Assembly: GCF_033807575.1 (NCBI RefSeq)
Contig: NC_084707.1
Location: 22,159,888-22,223,887, forward strand
Length of the DNA stretch: 64,000 bases
Reading direction: 5' to 3'
From: Cydia pomonella
Taxonomy: Eukaryota; Arthropoda; Insecta; Lepidoptera; Tortricidae
A model generated the notes under the pieces. It was not told where the DNA came from. It ran no database searches and saw only the letters and a program-made list of their open reading frames with translations. Shown here piece after piece: positions 1 through 11,031 of this stretch. The translations under genes were made by a program, and so were the position numbers. The number at the start of each line of letters is the position of its first letter. Within the stretch, counting starts at the first letter, position 1.

Positions 1-59
1 TTTTATTGTAATATGGATCATTTGTTATCTGTAATAAAGAATTGAATTGAATTGAATTG
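1..59 (+). repeat. 3' tail of a non-LTR retrotransposon with an AATTG microsatellite
   Basis: The window opens with an AT-rich stretch containing AATAAAG followed by about three AATTG units. This is the usual 3' end of a lepidopteran LINE that terminates in a short tandem tail. The body lies to the left of the window, so the family cannot be named. Confidence 0.45.
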
Positions 60-70
60 AAATCACAACA

Positions 71-264
71 GCATACATAGGTCGACCAACTGGACGCTGT
101 TCTGTGGGTCACCCTAAATATCGTTGGGCGGATAGAGTGCTGGTAGACCTCCGTGAGCTCGGCGTCGACGAAAGCTGACCTGAGTTCGCTCAGAATCGAG
201 CAAAATGGCGGACTGTTGTGTTGGAGACCAAGAATCATTTTGGGACATCGCGCCAGCCCAGTAA
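71..264 (+). pseudogene. C-terminal remnant of a non-LTR retrotransposon ORF2
   Basis: Read forward from 71, the sequence gives GRPTGRCSVGHPKYRWADRV, then DLRELGVDES and a stop. After a frame change it gives AQNRAKWRTVVLETKNHFG. The pattern GHPxxRWxD...AQNRxxWRxxVxExKxHFG is the conserved extreme C-terminus of lepidopteran endonuclease-reverse transcriptase LINEs. It is 5'-truncated and broken by a stop and a shift, hence a dead fragment. It is unrelated to the tail at 1-59, which ends before it starts. Confidence 0.6.
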
Positions 265-574
265 GTACAAAATAATATAGGTAAAATAAAAAAGTACAGA
301 TTTCCAGAAATTTCCAGAAGTCTCAGGACAAAATAACAAATAGGTACTTATAACATTATTTACTGACGATTTAGCAAACTCTCTTTAGTTGTATATACTT
401 AAGTAGTTTATTTGTCCTCATTCAATCCAAACACTTTGACAACCTTCGAAGCCAAAGTCTTCGTAATTCAAGCGGCTACTATCAAAGGTTAAAGGCAAAC
501 CATTCATCGATCTCAATTCTCAATGTTGATTGACGCCCAGCTCAATCAAGTCCGGCTAGCCTGCGTTGCGTCAG

Positions 575-712
575 TGGCCCAGGGGGCCTACCCAAGATGT
601 TTACGCCGTAGCGAATGTCTCTCTGTCGCACTTATATGAAACAGTAATAAAGAGATACTACCGTTTCGTTCGCTACGGCACCAACGATTTGTATTCTGGC
701 TAGGCCCTGAGT
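575..712. mobile_element. Foldback MITE with GGGCCTA ends
   Basis: The left end (GGGGGCCTACCCAAGATG) and right end (a reverse complement reading GGGCCTAGCCAGAATAC) are inverted. Inside them GCCGTAGCGAA is matched by TTCGCTACGGC. The element is about 138 bp with no coding capacity. The same end motif, GGGGCCTAGCCAAGATGACA, recurs in the foldbacks at 38157 and 46366. Confidence 0.55.
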
Positions 713-890
713 TGCCCTAAATGCAGATGGCGATAAGATAAGGATTGTTTACGTTTCGCGGTGCTACTGGCGCAAGGTCGCGGTATTGGAAACACATTTG
801 GGATACCTCCCGATGGCGTGGCAATGTCGCAACGATAAGAACGACCGTTGCCATTAATCGTTATTTAATAAATATTAATTTAACCTTTCT

Positions 891-1067
891 ACGTCCCACT
901 GCTGAGCACAGGCCTCCTCTCATGCGCGAGAGGGCTTGAGCTATAACCCCCACACTGGTCCAGTGCAGGTTGAGGACTAAGGATAAACCTTTGAATTTCT
1001 TCGCAGTTGTATGCAATGCAGGTTATGCAGGTTTCCTCACGATGTTTTCTTTCGCCGAGAAAAACGT
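891..1067 (+). repeat. Dispersed lepidopteran repeat (ACGTCCCACTGCTG type)
   Basis: The run from ACGTCCCACTGCTGAGCACA through 'tttcctcacgatgttttctt' is one I recall as extremely common in moth and butterfly genomes (LINE/SINE 3' region). This copy contains a small internal duplication around 'tatgcaatgcaggttatgca'. Identification is by recall of the family's wording; no search was run. Confidence 0.5.
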
Positions 1068-1429
1068 TATTTATTTATGTTTTTAGTTGCCTAGTTCCTA
1101 AATTATTATTTAAACGGGGGCAATATCTTTGACTATGACATTTTAGACTAATGATCACGAAAAAGGTGCCAACAGTTCTACTTACAATAAGGCTTTACCG
1201 GCCTTTCGGATTTGAAATTTTAATTTTATAGGTATAGTACACTTACTATTAAACACACATACACACACACTGTTATGTGTAGAGCAGACAGACAGACAAG
1301 AGCTTAAATGACTGAATGTCAGGCTTATCATGTAGGTGGACACCTAAAGGCTGTGTTTTCAGTGGGCAGTAGGAATAGGAAGCGGAAGAAAGTTACGCAG
1401 CAAAAGTTTTTTTGTTATTGTTGAATTTT

Positions 1430-1655
1430 TTCGACTATCTGAGCAGAATAGGGGCAGATAGTCTGGAGAAGCTATTGATCATTGGCTGCATGACAAGGAA
1501 GTGGACGTATAGCCACGCATTGGACGGACAGAAAAACGTCAGAGGCTGAAGCCACATTACAGGATAGCTTACACTGGGCCCAAGATAGAGCGGCTTGGAG
1601 AGGACTGGTAAGGAGTGTCCACAATCGTGAGGACACGACAAATAAGATGATATCT
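1430..1655 (+). pseudogene. LINE ORF2 C-terminal remnant
   Basis: Forward frames, with shifts, read SLEKLLIIGCMTRKW, then RWTDRKT-like sequence, then LHWAQDRAAWRGLVRSVHN. AQDRxAWRxLVxxxxx is the conserved end of lepidopteran LINE ORF2. Several shifts mean this is a decayed fragment. The minus-strand open frame over it is a shadow. Confidence 0.55.
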
Positions 1656-1735
1656 GGAACGGTCCTAGACGGTATTTATAATGCTGTAATAGAAACCCTA
1701 GATTTGATAAATCGATCGTAAACTAATAATAATAA

Positions 1736-2710
1736 CCGGCCAAGAGCATGTCGGGCCACGCTCAGTGTAGGGTTCCGTAGTTACTCTTCCGTCACAATAA
1801 GCTAAACTGGAGCTTAAAGTATAGTAAATTGTTAACCAAGGGATGAAACGGTACCTTTCACCTGAGTTAAACAAATAGGCAAATTTGCATAATCAGTACC
1901 TAATTATAAATAAATAAATAATAAATAAATATTATAGGACATTATTACACAAATTGACTAAGTCCCACAGTAAGCTCAATAAGGCTTGTGTTGAGGGTAC
2001 TTAGACAACGATATATATAATATATAAATATTTATAAATACTTAAATACATAGAAAACACCCATGACTCGGGAACAAATATCCATGCTCATCACACGAAT
2101 AAATGTCCTTACCAGGATTTGAACCCGGGACCATCAGCTTCGTAGGCAGGGTCACTACCCACTAGGCCAAACCGGTCGTCAAAATTAAAATAAGTCTTTT
2201 TACTATGAAGGGAAAACTTTTGCGATAACTCAAAAACAGCTAAACTGATCATGTCCGCTATAGTTTTCGTTTAATGTCTTTCTTAAGCTCTATTACCACG
2301 ATTTTTTTCATATTTTTTGGACCTATGGTTCAAAAGTTAGAGGGGGGGACACATTTTTTTTTCTTTCGGAGCGATTATCTCCGAATATATTCGCTTTATC
2401 AAAAAATGTTTCTTGAAAACCCCTATTAGTTTTGAAAGACCTTTCCAACGATACCCCACACTCTAGGGTGGAAGCGAAAAAAAAATTTCACCCCCACTTT
2501 ACGTGTAGGGGAGGTACCCTAAAAAAAATTAAATTTTTAGATTTTATTGTACGACTTTGTCGGCTTTATTGATTTATATATCAATGCCAAATTTCAGCTT
2601 TCTAGCACTAACGACCACGGAGCAAAGCCTCGGACAGACAGACAGACAGACGGACATGGCGAAACTATAAGGGTTCCGTTTTATGCCATTTGGCTACGGA
2701 ACCCTAAAAA
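1736..2710 (+). repeat. Long dispersed lepidopteran repeat, split by a SINE
   Basis: It starts CCGGCCAAGAGCATGTCGGG and ends with tandem GACA units, GGACATGGCGAAACTATAAG, and finally GGCTACGGAACCCTAAAAA. I recall this start and end as the two termini of one abundant lepidopteran repeat without a protein. The body resumes after 2180 with 'actcaaaaacagctaaactg' and 'aaaagttagagggggggaca'. The break at about 1907-2180 is exactly a SINE, so this is one copy of about 700 bp plus an insertion. A related but distinct copy is at 56657-57410. Confidence 0.6.
1907..2180 (-). mobile_element. tRNA-derived SINE inserted in the 1736-2710 repeat
   Basis: On the minus strand the element starts GACGACCGGTTTGGCCTAG. 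An A-box-like TGGCCTAGTGGG (2157-2169) and a B box GGTTCAAATCC (2115-2125) form a split pol III promoter. It ends in an (AAAT)n-like tail on the low-coordinate side (1907-1931). A tRNA-like head, unrelated body and A-rich tail define a SINE. The target duplication is not clear to me. Confidence 0.7.
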
Positions 2711-3529
2711 TGAATCTATAGAGCGTCTAGTGGTGCAGGGTAGAGCAAACGGAACAACACCTCGTAAATGGCCATGTAATGGATTTACCAAATCTGCCAT
2801 GGAACCCTGAACAACTGCGGAGAATGACGAGAAAATGTACGGGCAAGCATCATCTGTGTCTGATATTATTTAACAGTTGACCACGATACTCTGCGAGTAT
2901 AACGACCGAAAATATATTAGTGTTAAACCTACTGAGGAATGGGCCCCAGGGGGCGGCTGTGCGCTTTCTGAAACCATCGGCTTGTATCGACCTTAATCAG
3001 TCCATTTCGAGTGCTTCAATAGCGCATTGATATCATAACTTACGCCCATATACGATACAATATCCGGTAGGTAAATATCTATATCCATTATCAAGCTTAT
3101 TATTAGGCTGCCGTATTGGCGTAACGCTTTCCCGCCATTTTGCAATGCCAAATAACGTATTATCGATACGATAGCGGCATCGCTATCAGTTAATTAAGGA
3201 TAGTTACGGCGATCGGGTAAGCGTACGATGAATATACTAATAGAATTAATTCAAAAGGAAAGTTTCATTATGTTAGGTAAAGTTCACTATACCATACCAG
3301 CAACAATATTAGCTAAGTGACCTAATACATATATTTGTAATAAGCTTTATAAATTGTTAAGTCAGAGTCAAACCAAGCTATTTTACTTTTGGCAAGCGTC
3401 AGAATGTGGAAGTGCCATAATCGACAAATGTCCATGAAAATATGACGATTACAGTGGCAAATAAACACTTTGTCATTGTGAATCCTGTGCAGAATTAACT
3501 TAGACGGATTCTTATTGCCTTAATGGTGC

Positions 3530-3912
3530 TCCCACTTTGGCTGTTATCTTATACCTTTAAACGAGCAATTCTTGTATATATATATATTTCTGTGATCTCG
3601 GATACGGCTCTAACGATTTCGCTGAAATTTGGTATATGGGGATTTTTGGGGGTAAACAATCTATCTAGATTAGTCTTATGTTTGGGAAAACGCGTGTTTT
3701 CGAGTTTTCATGCGTTTTTCTTTCGACGCAGAATATGGTCGCTAATTTCGTGTTGCCGGCCACTGTCCGTTTGGTCCAGCGGGTTATAACGCGGACTGCT
3801 AAACGAGTGTTACGGGTTCGAATCTCGCCCGGTGACTAACTTTTTTTTTTTTTTTATAAAGTTTATTTTTTAATTTTTATAGTTATAACCGAGCAAAGCT
3901 CGGTCGCCCAGG
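3530..3912 (+). mobile_element. Short interspersed element carrying a tRNA-Ser-like module
   Basis: The body (phrases such as 'tctcggatacggctctaacg') and the end CCGAGCAAAGCTCGGTCGCC are ones I recall from a common lepidopteran repeat. Inside, 3765-3840 looks like a tRNA: A box TTGGTCCAGCGGG (3771-3783), an anticodon-arm-like GGACTGCTAAACGAG giving GCT, and B box GGTTCGAATCT (3825-3835). A poly-T run follows (3841-3855). No amino-acceptor stem closes, so it is not a functional tRNA gene. The tRNA-like block may be an insertion or the element's own promoter. Confidence 0.5.
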
Positions 3913-3917
3913 TACTA

Positions 3918-4014
3918 AAATGTTATACAGCATCGTGTGACAGGGACATCATGATAGTATTTACTCGTATAGAAATTTATTATTTTGTCCCTGTCACACG
4001 GTGTTATATAACAT
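3918..4014. mobile_element. Small foldback MITE
   Basis: The left arm AATGTTATACAGCATCGTGT...CAGGGACA pairs with the right arm TGTCCCTG...GGTGTTATATAACATT. Arms are about 30 bp with about 4 mismatches, around a 35-bp loop. Confidence 0.55.
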
Positions 4015-4425
4015 TTTATAACAGACAATGCTGTCATAGATGCTGCTTGATAAAATCACACTTGCCGTTAACTATCGAACGCTGTCTTTACATCTGAAGA
4101 TCGCATGCTAGCTATCGCACCATTACAGGACATTAACATTGATCAACTTTTATGCATCTCAGGGTGTTTACACGATCAAGTCACGTACTAACAACCATGC
4201 GTTGCAGATTGCTTAGTCCGTCGCCTTTCCGATATTTCCACTTCACATAAAAACTCCTCTACAAGGGAAACTATGGAAACTGCGGCTAATACAAAAAGTG
4301 TTATAGTTGAGCCTCGGAAGCTTCGAAAGTTAATTGATAGCAAGTGGGACAGATAGCGGAATATAGGGCGCCCGGGGCGCGGGCTTTCTACGATCTCTCG
4401 GCAGGCTTGCTTATAACTGTTAATA

Positions 4426-4962
4426 TACTTTTCATCACACTTGCTCGAAAAATATCGTATTACATGCAGGTGTACTGAAGGACAAAGGCCTATTTTGTTC
4501 CCGCGGGAGTTAGGGAATTTGAAAAAAAAAAAGCTATAACTCCCTAGGGACTTTTTTATTATGTCACTTATTCATACAAACCAAGTAGCATAAATGAGTT
4601 TTACTCTTAAAATACTGACGTTTGTCATTTAATATTTTTGTTTATGTTTAAAATTATTTAATTTGATTAATTTAACAGCCGTTTAAAATATTTTTACATA
4701 ATTTTCAATCGTGGCTGAATGTCGACTAGGTCTCTGCCTAAGATGCTTAACCTGTCAAGAAATTACAAAATGGCGGACGAATGTTTGATATGTCACCGTA
4801 TTTAAGAATTATTTCGCTTAAAATTTAGTTTTTTCTTCGCAAGTGTGATGAAAAACATTGTGTGTAACTCCGGGGGTAAGGATATTGCAAACTCGGGTCT
4901 TTAATTCCCTCGTATCCAAAATGTCACTTACCTTACCCCCCTCGTTGCACAATGTACTATAG
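4426..4962 (+). mobile_element. Dispersed element, copy 1 of the family also at 55429
   Basis: It starts ACTTTTCATCACACTTGCTC and ends CCCCCCTCGTTGCACAATGT. Most of it aligns in the same direction with 55429-56382. Shared phrases are GAAGGACAAAGGCCTAT, CACTTATTCATACAAACCAA and TAATTTAACAGCCG. Near the right end GCAAGTGTGATGAAAAA is the inverse of the left end, so it is a TIR element. It has no open frame of note. Confidence 0.55.
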
Positions 4963-5411
4963 GATATGGATGTTAATGAGTTCCAGTGTTTGAAATTTTA
5001 TATAGTCAGCATTGGATTTTTTTTTTAAATAAAGTTTTCCATATATAACAGCGTAGGTATGTTTGCGACACATTGCAAAATAAAATATTTATGTTTTTAG
5101 TAGAGGTCTATGAATAAATAAATCAAAATACAGGTCCGTTAATGAACCTAGTAAGGTTAGTTAGTTATAAACTGCAACTTCAAAGTTGACTAACATAACC
5201 GTTATTCTTTGCCATGAAAGTGTAAATATGAAATTCATAAGCTTCATTTAAACAAAGGCTGCTTAAAACCATAATCTCCATACAAGAGTTAAATATTCCA
5301 GTATAAAAAGGTGGCTGCTTTGTTTACGTAATAAACAGCCTCCCACGCTCACAGGAAACAACGACATTTACGTCAAAATGAATGGAAAATGTTATTTTAA
5401 TTAATTATGAC

Positions 5412-5780
5412 ATTATTTTATTGAAAAGGCTGGCAACCCTTTTAAGCGCCGGCGGCGCCCGATGGGCTATCACATATAAGATAATTACCTAGCGGTACAG
5501 TGGGAGATCACAGAGTATAAAACAGCGACGAATAGTGGGGTTAATGTTGACACGTCCGATAATACTAGCTATTTATTTTCCTCTTATGTTACCATAAATT
5601 TCATTTAAAAACCTGATCCCTGCAACGGTGTGATTATTTTATTGAAAATGATGGCAACCCTTTCAAGCGTGCGTGATGGGCTATCACAGATAAGATAATG
5701 TACTAGCGTTAGAGCCACAGACTATGCAACGGCGAATGAAGTGTGGAGTCAATGTTGACGCAAATGATAACGTGGTCTGT
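5412..5780 (+). repeat. Diverged tandem duplication, about 220-bp period
   Basis: About 160 bp at 5412-5570 recurs at 5632-5780. Both copies read ATTATTTTATTGAAAA, TGGCAACCCTTT, GATGGGCTATCACA, TAAGATAAT and AATGTTGAC in order. No tRNA-like head, tail or inverted ends are visible. Confidence 0.55.
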
Positions 5781-7984
5781 TTGCTTTCGTCTGATATGAC
5801 TTAATTAGCCGACTGGTTGATGAAATGCATTATACAAGGTTTATCCTATGTCGCAGTACCTACTGTAGCAATGGCACTGGAAATTATGACCATAATCGAA
5901 TTAGTGCTCATTAGTGGTAACTTACAACGTAAAATTATCATAGGCAATCCAGGATATGTATTAGGTATATACCCTAGTCATATTTATTTATGACTTTACA
6001 TATCAAATGGCGGATTTAATGCCTTAAGGCATTCTCTACCGGTCAACAAATGGGTTAAACCAGAAAGATTAAGTAGGTGCAGTGTCTTTTACTTTATATT
6101 CTCTTTCAGAAGTCATCAATAAATTATTGATAACATTTAATACACACTAGTCTTACGCTGATAAACATTATCTTTATCAGTATTTTATTTAACAACATTA
6201 TTTATTTCCACGTGATAAAGTTTGCGCTAGCGTTTATTCGCAAAACATTCAAATCGCGCTTATAGCATATCATCACTATCTGCACAAACCAGTAAAGTAT
6301 TTTGATGATTGAAAGGATTATCCTTTATCGGTAATTCACAGCTTAGTGCAGATACTATAGATATAAGATATCAGCGTAATGTGATGAGGGCAGGTCGAGG
6401 TCAATCGTGTTGGAAATCTCCGCAAAAGTCCGATTAAGTTAAATGCGCGCCCCCGCGCGCAATCCTAACATGCAGAAACAAAGAAAAAGATAAACCGCGT
6501 GGCCGTAGCCGACGAGCCCGCGGCGCTCAACGAAATCGAAATTTGAACAATATCGAAGCGCGGATAAGGACATGTCGTGAAAGTGAGACCAGCGCAAAAA
6601 GTCGCGGCACGATGCCGATGCCGCCGCGATGGACGCACATTGTTGTGGTCATCCAAAACGAGCTAAGTGTCTCTTAATAACCGTTTAGAAAGTTCTAATT
6701 TTATTATTATGCCCGACAATTTTCGCCCGAGAGGTGAAAAGTTCACAATTGCTAGAAATCCCCAGCTTCCGTGCTCGGCACCCATTAGTGACAGAGCATA
6801 CCGTATCGCACCCCGATCGAGGCCATCGGCTATGCGCTTACTCCGAACCATAACTTTGCTAAAGAAACGCAATCTTAGAAAGTGAGATTGCTGATTATTA
6901 TGGTTAATCACATGGACTGACAGGCCACGTGAACGGTTTCACCTATTAAGCCGAAATACTCTCATCCGAAGGTCATAATTTAGACGCGATAAGTCCAAAC
7001 ATTCCGGCTGAGCCGCCTCCGAACAATGGGTCGTGAACAGAAAAAATGATGTATAATTTGGTAGTAGAACAGCAGTCATTCGCCTCGGAGAAGTTGTTCA
7101 CATGGAGATTGCTTTCAATGGCGAAATGCGAGCACAAATGGCGGCCTCTTATCATCGTAACGAAATATAAAATTGGTAAAAAGAGATAAATCACGAAAGT
7201 CACAATGGGAGGTGCGATGAACGACTATACAGATAGTAATAGAAAAATAGAAAGCACGAATCTATCAAAAGCGTTCCGAGACGAACGTAATTCAAATGTT
7301 TACCGGAAATGTTGGTAATTGTTCAACTAATTTATTCAAAGTTTTTAAATAGAGGTACGGACATCAAACAAAAGGCCATGGATAAACACTGCGACAGGCG
7401 TGAAACGCAGTGTGGCAACCAGCGGAGTCCACTCGGTGCTTAAACAGTGTGATGTTCAGCATATTACCGCCCGGAGCATAACTTTTGAATAACAATGAAA
7501 TTGCACGTAACAATGTGCCTTAGAAAAATGTTTTCCATACACTTATCGAAGACAATAAGCAGCATAATTTTGTGGAGAAACTGAACGCAACGAATTGAGA
7601 AGTTTATATCCGAAATGAAAGTGGCAATGTAATGAATATAGAACGAAAAATAATACCTCGTTGGAACAGTCCGTCATCTTGACATTTCTATTTCTCATAA
7701 TACGAGGCGCTAGACATGTGGACATGCTATTACTGTATTAGATTATATTCCATATAATGGGTTATTACTATGATGTTGTCAGTTTTAATTTAGCTTTTAC
7801 TCGGTCAGCGAGTCCAGTCTTGGCCGCGGCTGATTCATACAATCATGGGCAGTGCAGGCTTGCTATATTTCTCAAATAACACATATTAATTTTCACCGTA
7901 ATAACAGTTCAAATTATCTTATAAATGCATTAACTTATCTAGTAAATTGCAGTGAAGACAAAAAGTTAATCTAAAGATTAGGAG
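5781..7984. other. No gene or repeat recognised
   Basis: No spliced coding exon and no repeat I can name. A GC-rich patch at 6440-6660 lies in otherwise AT-rich DNA and is broken by stops in every frame that looks codon-biased. It could be regulatory or an untranslated exon. Confidence 0.4.
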
Positions 7985-8550
7985 CTCCCCAAGCAGCACA
8001 TTAGTGAATTTTGCAGCTTATCTTATAGCTTTATGTTCTAAATGAGTGGTTTAACAGTGTTTGATAAAACTTATACCTTTAAACACAACTCAAAATTGTA
8101 TATGAGTTCATCCTGTCACTTGTAGTTGCTTAGGAACGTTTATTGTTTCTACTTTATTACTTATGGTTGGGTAAAGTCGATTTTGCTACTTTAAGTTGCA
8201 TGCAGGTTTTAATTGTCACTGAATAAGAAGCAATAGTGCTATATAAGGCCCTAAAGTCACTTATAAGCAACTTCTACATATAAGTGGGAACATACCCTTA
8301 TTTGGAACTTTTAATTCTAAATGACTAGTATAATAGAGTAGTATATCACCAATAGTGGCTAAAGAGATAATTTTACGGCCCTTTTGGAACCTAAAGTGAT
8401 TGCAACTTTAAGGGATAGAAATACTCTTATTGCCACTCCAACGCATAATTAAGTCTCAATAGGAGGTTCTTGAAAACCAAAAGCAGTTATTTTCACTTAT
8501 TTCAAACCACTAACGATCTAACAGTTCCAAAATTTGGTCATATACATAAT

Positions 8551-8934
8551 ATCCTATCAAAAATATTTTCATGAAAATGTTGCCAAGACGAAACCATAAG
8601 GCTCGCACTGTCAAAATGTTATCAGATTTCTCGTAGAGACAAGCTTCTAACTCTACAAGCCCTAACTTCAGAAACTCTACAACAAGAGTCAAAATATGTG
8701 GCATGGCCGTTTCGCTACTGTCACATGGGCGTAAGGTGCAAAATGTATTCACTAAGTATACTTGTAGTAACGAAACGGCCAAGCCACATATTTTGACTAA
8801 GGTGTAGAGTTTGTGAAGTAAGGACTTGTAAAGTTAGAAGCGTGGCTCTACAAGAAATCTGAAAACTTTTTGACAGTGCGAGCCTTATGGTTTCGTCTAG
8901 GCAACATTTTCCATGAAAATGTTTTTGATAGGAT
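8551..8934. mobile_element. Long foldback element with about 165-bp arms
   Basis: The left arm starts ATCCTATCAAAAATATTTTC and the right arm ends GTTTTTGATAGGAT. In between, CGAAACCATAAGGCTCGCAC is matched by GTGCGAGCCTTATGGTTTCG, and AAAATATGTGGCATGGCCG by CGGCCAAGCCACATATTTT. The loop is about 45 bp (8726-8770). The open frames on this interval (90 and 72 aa, minus) arise from the two arms and are not genes. Confidence 0.75.
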
Positions 8935-8990
8935 TTCACTTCTTTTTGTAAGTTGCTTATGACAATATTCCATCCCCTAATATAAATGGT

Positions 8991-9140
8991 AAAGTAAGTA
9001 AAGTAAATACACTTTATTAGACCACAGAAGAAAAATTCAGTAACAGATTTACAATGTAAATAAAGGTAGCAACAGGCGTTCTTATCGCTGTGAGCGATCT
9101 CTTCCAGACAACCTTAGGGTAGCAGGATATAAAGAACAAA
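8991..9140 (-). repeat. Non-LTR 3'-end repeat (CAGACAACCTTAGGGTAGCAGG family), copy 1
   Basis: The diagnostic block is CGATCTCTTCCAGACAACCT followed by GGGTAGCAGG (minus-strand sense: CTACCCNAAGGTTGTCTGG). The low-coordinate side carries the AT-rich tail (TAAAGTAAGTAAAGTAAAT). Other copies are at 14895 (+), 20078 (-) and 39418 (-). Only the 3' end is present, as in 5'-truncated retroposons. Confidence 0.55.
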
Positions 9141-9252
9141 AAGCTTTAGTGACAGGTAGAGGTGCACGAATACATTACAGGAATAAGAAGATTACACATT
9201 ACAATGAAATATATACAACCAAATAGTTAAATATTTATCAGATACATATATT

Positions 9253-9760
9253 ATGGTTGGGGGAAATTTACTATTAAAAATCCCGAAATACGTATCTGGG
9301 GGCATCTTTTATACAATCTTCTTTTTTTTTACTGATCCCCCTTACAAACTTTCCTCTATTCCCCCTAATGCCCTTTTCCTTCCCTTTTCACCTTTACGGG
9401 TGATTTTGGGGTTCCTAGGACTTCAGGAAGTACCCCAAGGGCATGATCATCAGTGAGTGAGTGAAGTGAGTCAGTGACGAAAACGGGGTTTTTCCGATAC
9501 GAACAAAATCTTAAGTATGAGAGCTATGCATCTGAATTTTTTTATGCCTAATAAGTCCACTATTGACATTATATTCCGAGAATTTTGTTTATCTGTTATA
9601 ATCCAAACCCAAGTTATGAGGGTTCAAAAAAACGACGAAGCGCTTTTAGAAAAGGTAGACCAATGCGCTTCGCTTTACTCGTCTTGGCGGGGGCACTACC
9701 CTGCTCCCAGATTTATTTTTCCTATTGCAGCGCCTCCTCTGTCAATAGCATTCACTGCTT
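9253..9760 (+). repeat. Dispersed lepidopteran repeat (GATCATCAGTGAGTGAGTG type)
   Basis: Phrases such as GCATGATCATCAGTGAGTG, AAAACGGGGTTTTTCCGATA and 'ccaatgcgcttcgctttact' match a repeat I recall from many lepidopteran genomes. Overlapping open frames of 67, 88 and 71 aa lie on it and do not look like proteins. Confidence 0.4.
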
Positions 9761-11031
9761 TTCCACTTGCAAGATACAAATAAGTGATTTTCTGACCTGA
9801 TAGTTCTAAATAGAGCACAAATAAGTGAAAATAAACACTGTAAAATATTTTTTGTTCCGCCATGTTTACAAATGGAGTCCTTGAAAATGAATTATTTTAA
9901 ACAGAATTTTATCACACTGACGCATAATCACAGACCTTTGATAGTTGTGACGATGTTACTTTAACATTGTACGTAACCTACAATCATTAGGTCAGGTTTT
10001 TAACAGTTTTATTTCTTATCAGTATCAATTCCTCATTTGATTTAGCACTCTCCTTTTAAATATTCCTGGATCAAATCAAAGGCGCATCGAAATTTACAAA
10101 GAAACCATACTATAGTTTCACAGTAAAAAATAATTCGCAAGGATTTCGTGCTGATTTCAATTCCTGTATCACTTTACCAAACAGATATGTACATCCAAAA
10201 TTAAAATGGCAGATCACATTCACTTTTAAAAAACACAACTTATTGTCTTAATTGTTGCCACGCCACTCAAAGGAAATTGGGCGTCTCATTTATCACTCCT
10301 TGACCGAACTGAAATTGTAATACATTCATTCGTTCAATATAAATCGTTCACTGCGCATAACTGTCACCCATAGTTCTAATTGCCACTTAAGGTAATCGAG
10401 AGATCTCTTTTGGATTCAATTTAGAACCAAAAATAGGCTGCAATTTTTCTCCTTTTTGGTCTATATTGGGTCTATATGGGTTCTTTCCACCTATATAGAA
10501 CTTAGTCATGGCTATATATTTCACTTAAGTATCTAAATAGATATGATATACGAGCTATTTCCCACCCCGTGTGCTACTTGGGTCCTTTGCCTTAGATTTT
10601 TGGGATACTTAAATTTACTTAAAACAGTCTTATGTGGCTAGTTAATACAACCAAGACTCCTATTTAAACTTATAATTTGCTAAATTAATCATAGTAAGGT
10701 TTAGAATTAGATAAAAGGAATGATGTAAGTCTACGAGTATTGAAGTTCATCTTCAAACTGCGAGGGTTCCAAAAGTTTAAAGAATGGAATCTTGCGTTAA
10801 AAGGAATATTTCAAGGAAAAGTGTATACTGTCAATTAGATGCAGCGCAAAAGTAGATAAGGAACGGGCACACGGCAGTTTGCACAGGATTAGCAATGAGA
10901 ACTGCAAACTCGCGGCTGTGTGCAGAAAGTGACGAGCCGTCAACAATCCTACTTTTCATGAATACAACGTGCCGTGACCATTACCATACTTAACTATATC
11001 TTGCATCACACCATAATTAGACCTCTATATA

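Larger units (their letters stand above)
7985..10585. mobile_element. Possible 2.6-kb composite unit with inverted ends
   Basis: The left edge reads CCCCAAGCAGCACATTAG. The right edge, reverse-complemented, reads CCCAAGTAGCACACGGGG, so CCAAGYAGCACA forms a candidate short TIR. Between the ends are recurrent short words (TTCTAAAT, CACTTA) and later insertions: a foldback (8551-8934), a LINE-tail repeat (8991-9140) and a dispersed repeat (9253-9760). The terminal match is short, so this is tentative. Confidence 0.25.

Noticed and set aside
3765..3840. tRNA-Ser gene
   Set aside because: A and B boxes and an anticodon-like loop are present, but no acceptor stem pairs. It is part of a repeat.
6663..6911. 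Overlapping 82- and 72-aa frames on opposite strands
   Set aside because: Neither resembles a known protein or has clear splice sites; left as an unassigned patch.
8510..8939. Two overlapping minus frames (90 and 72 aa) that look similar
   Set aside because: They are read from the two arms of one foldback element.
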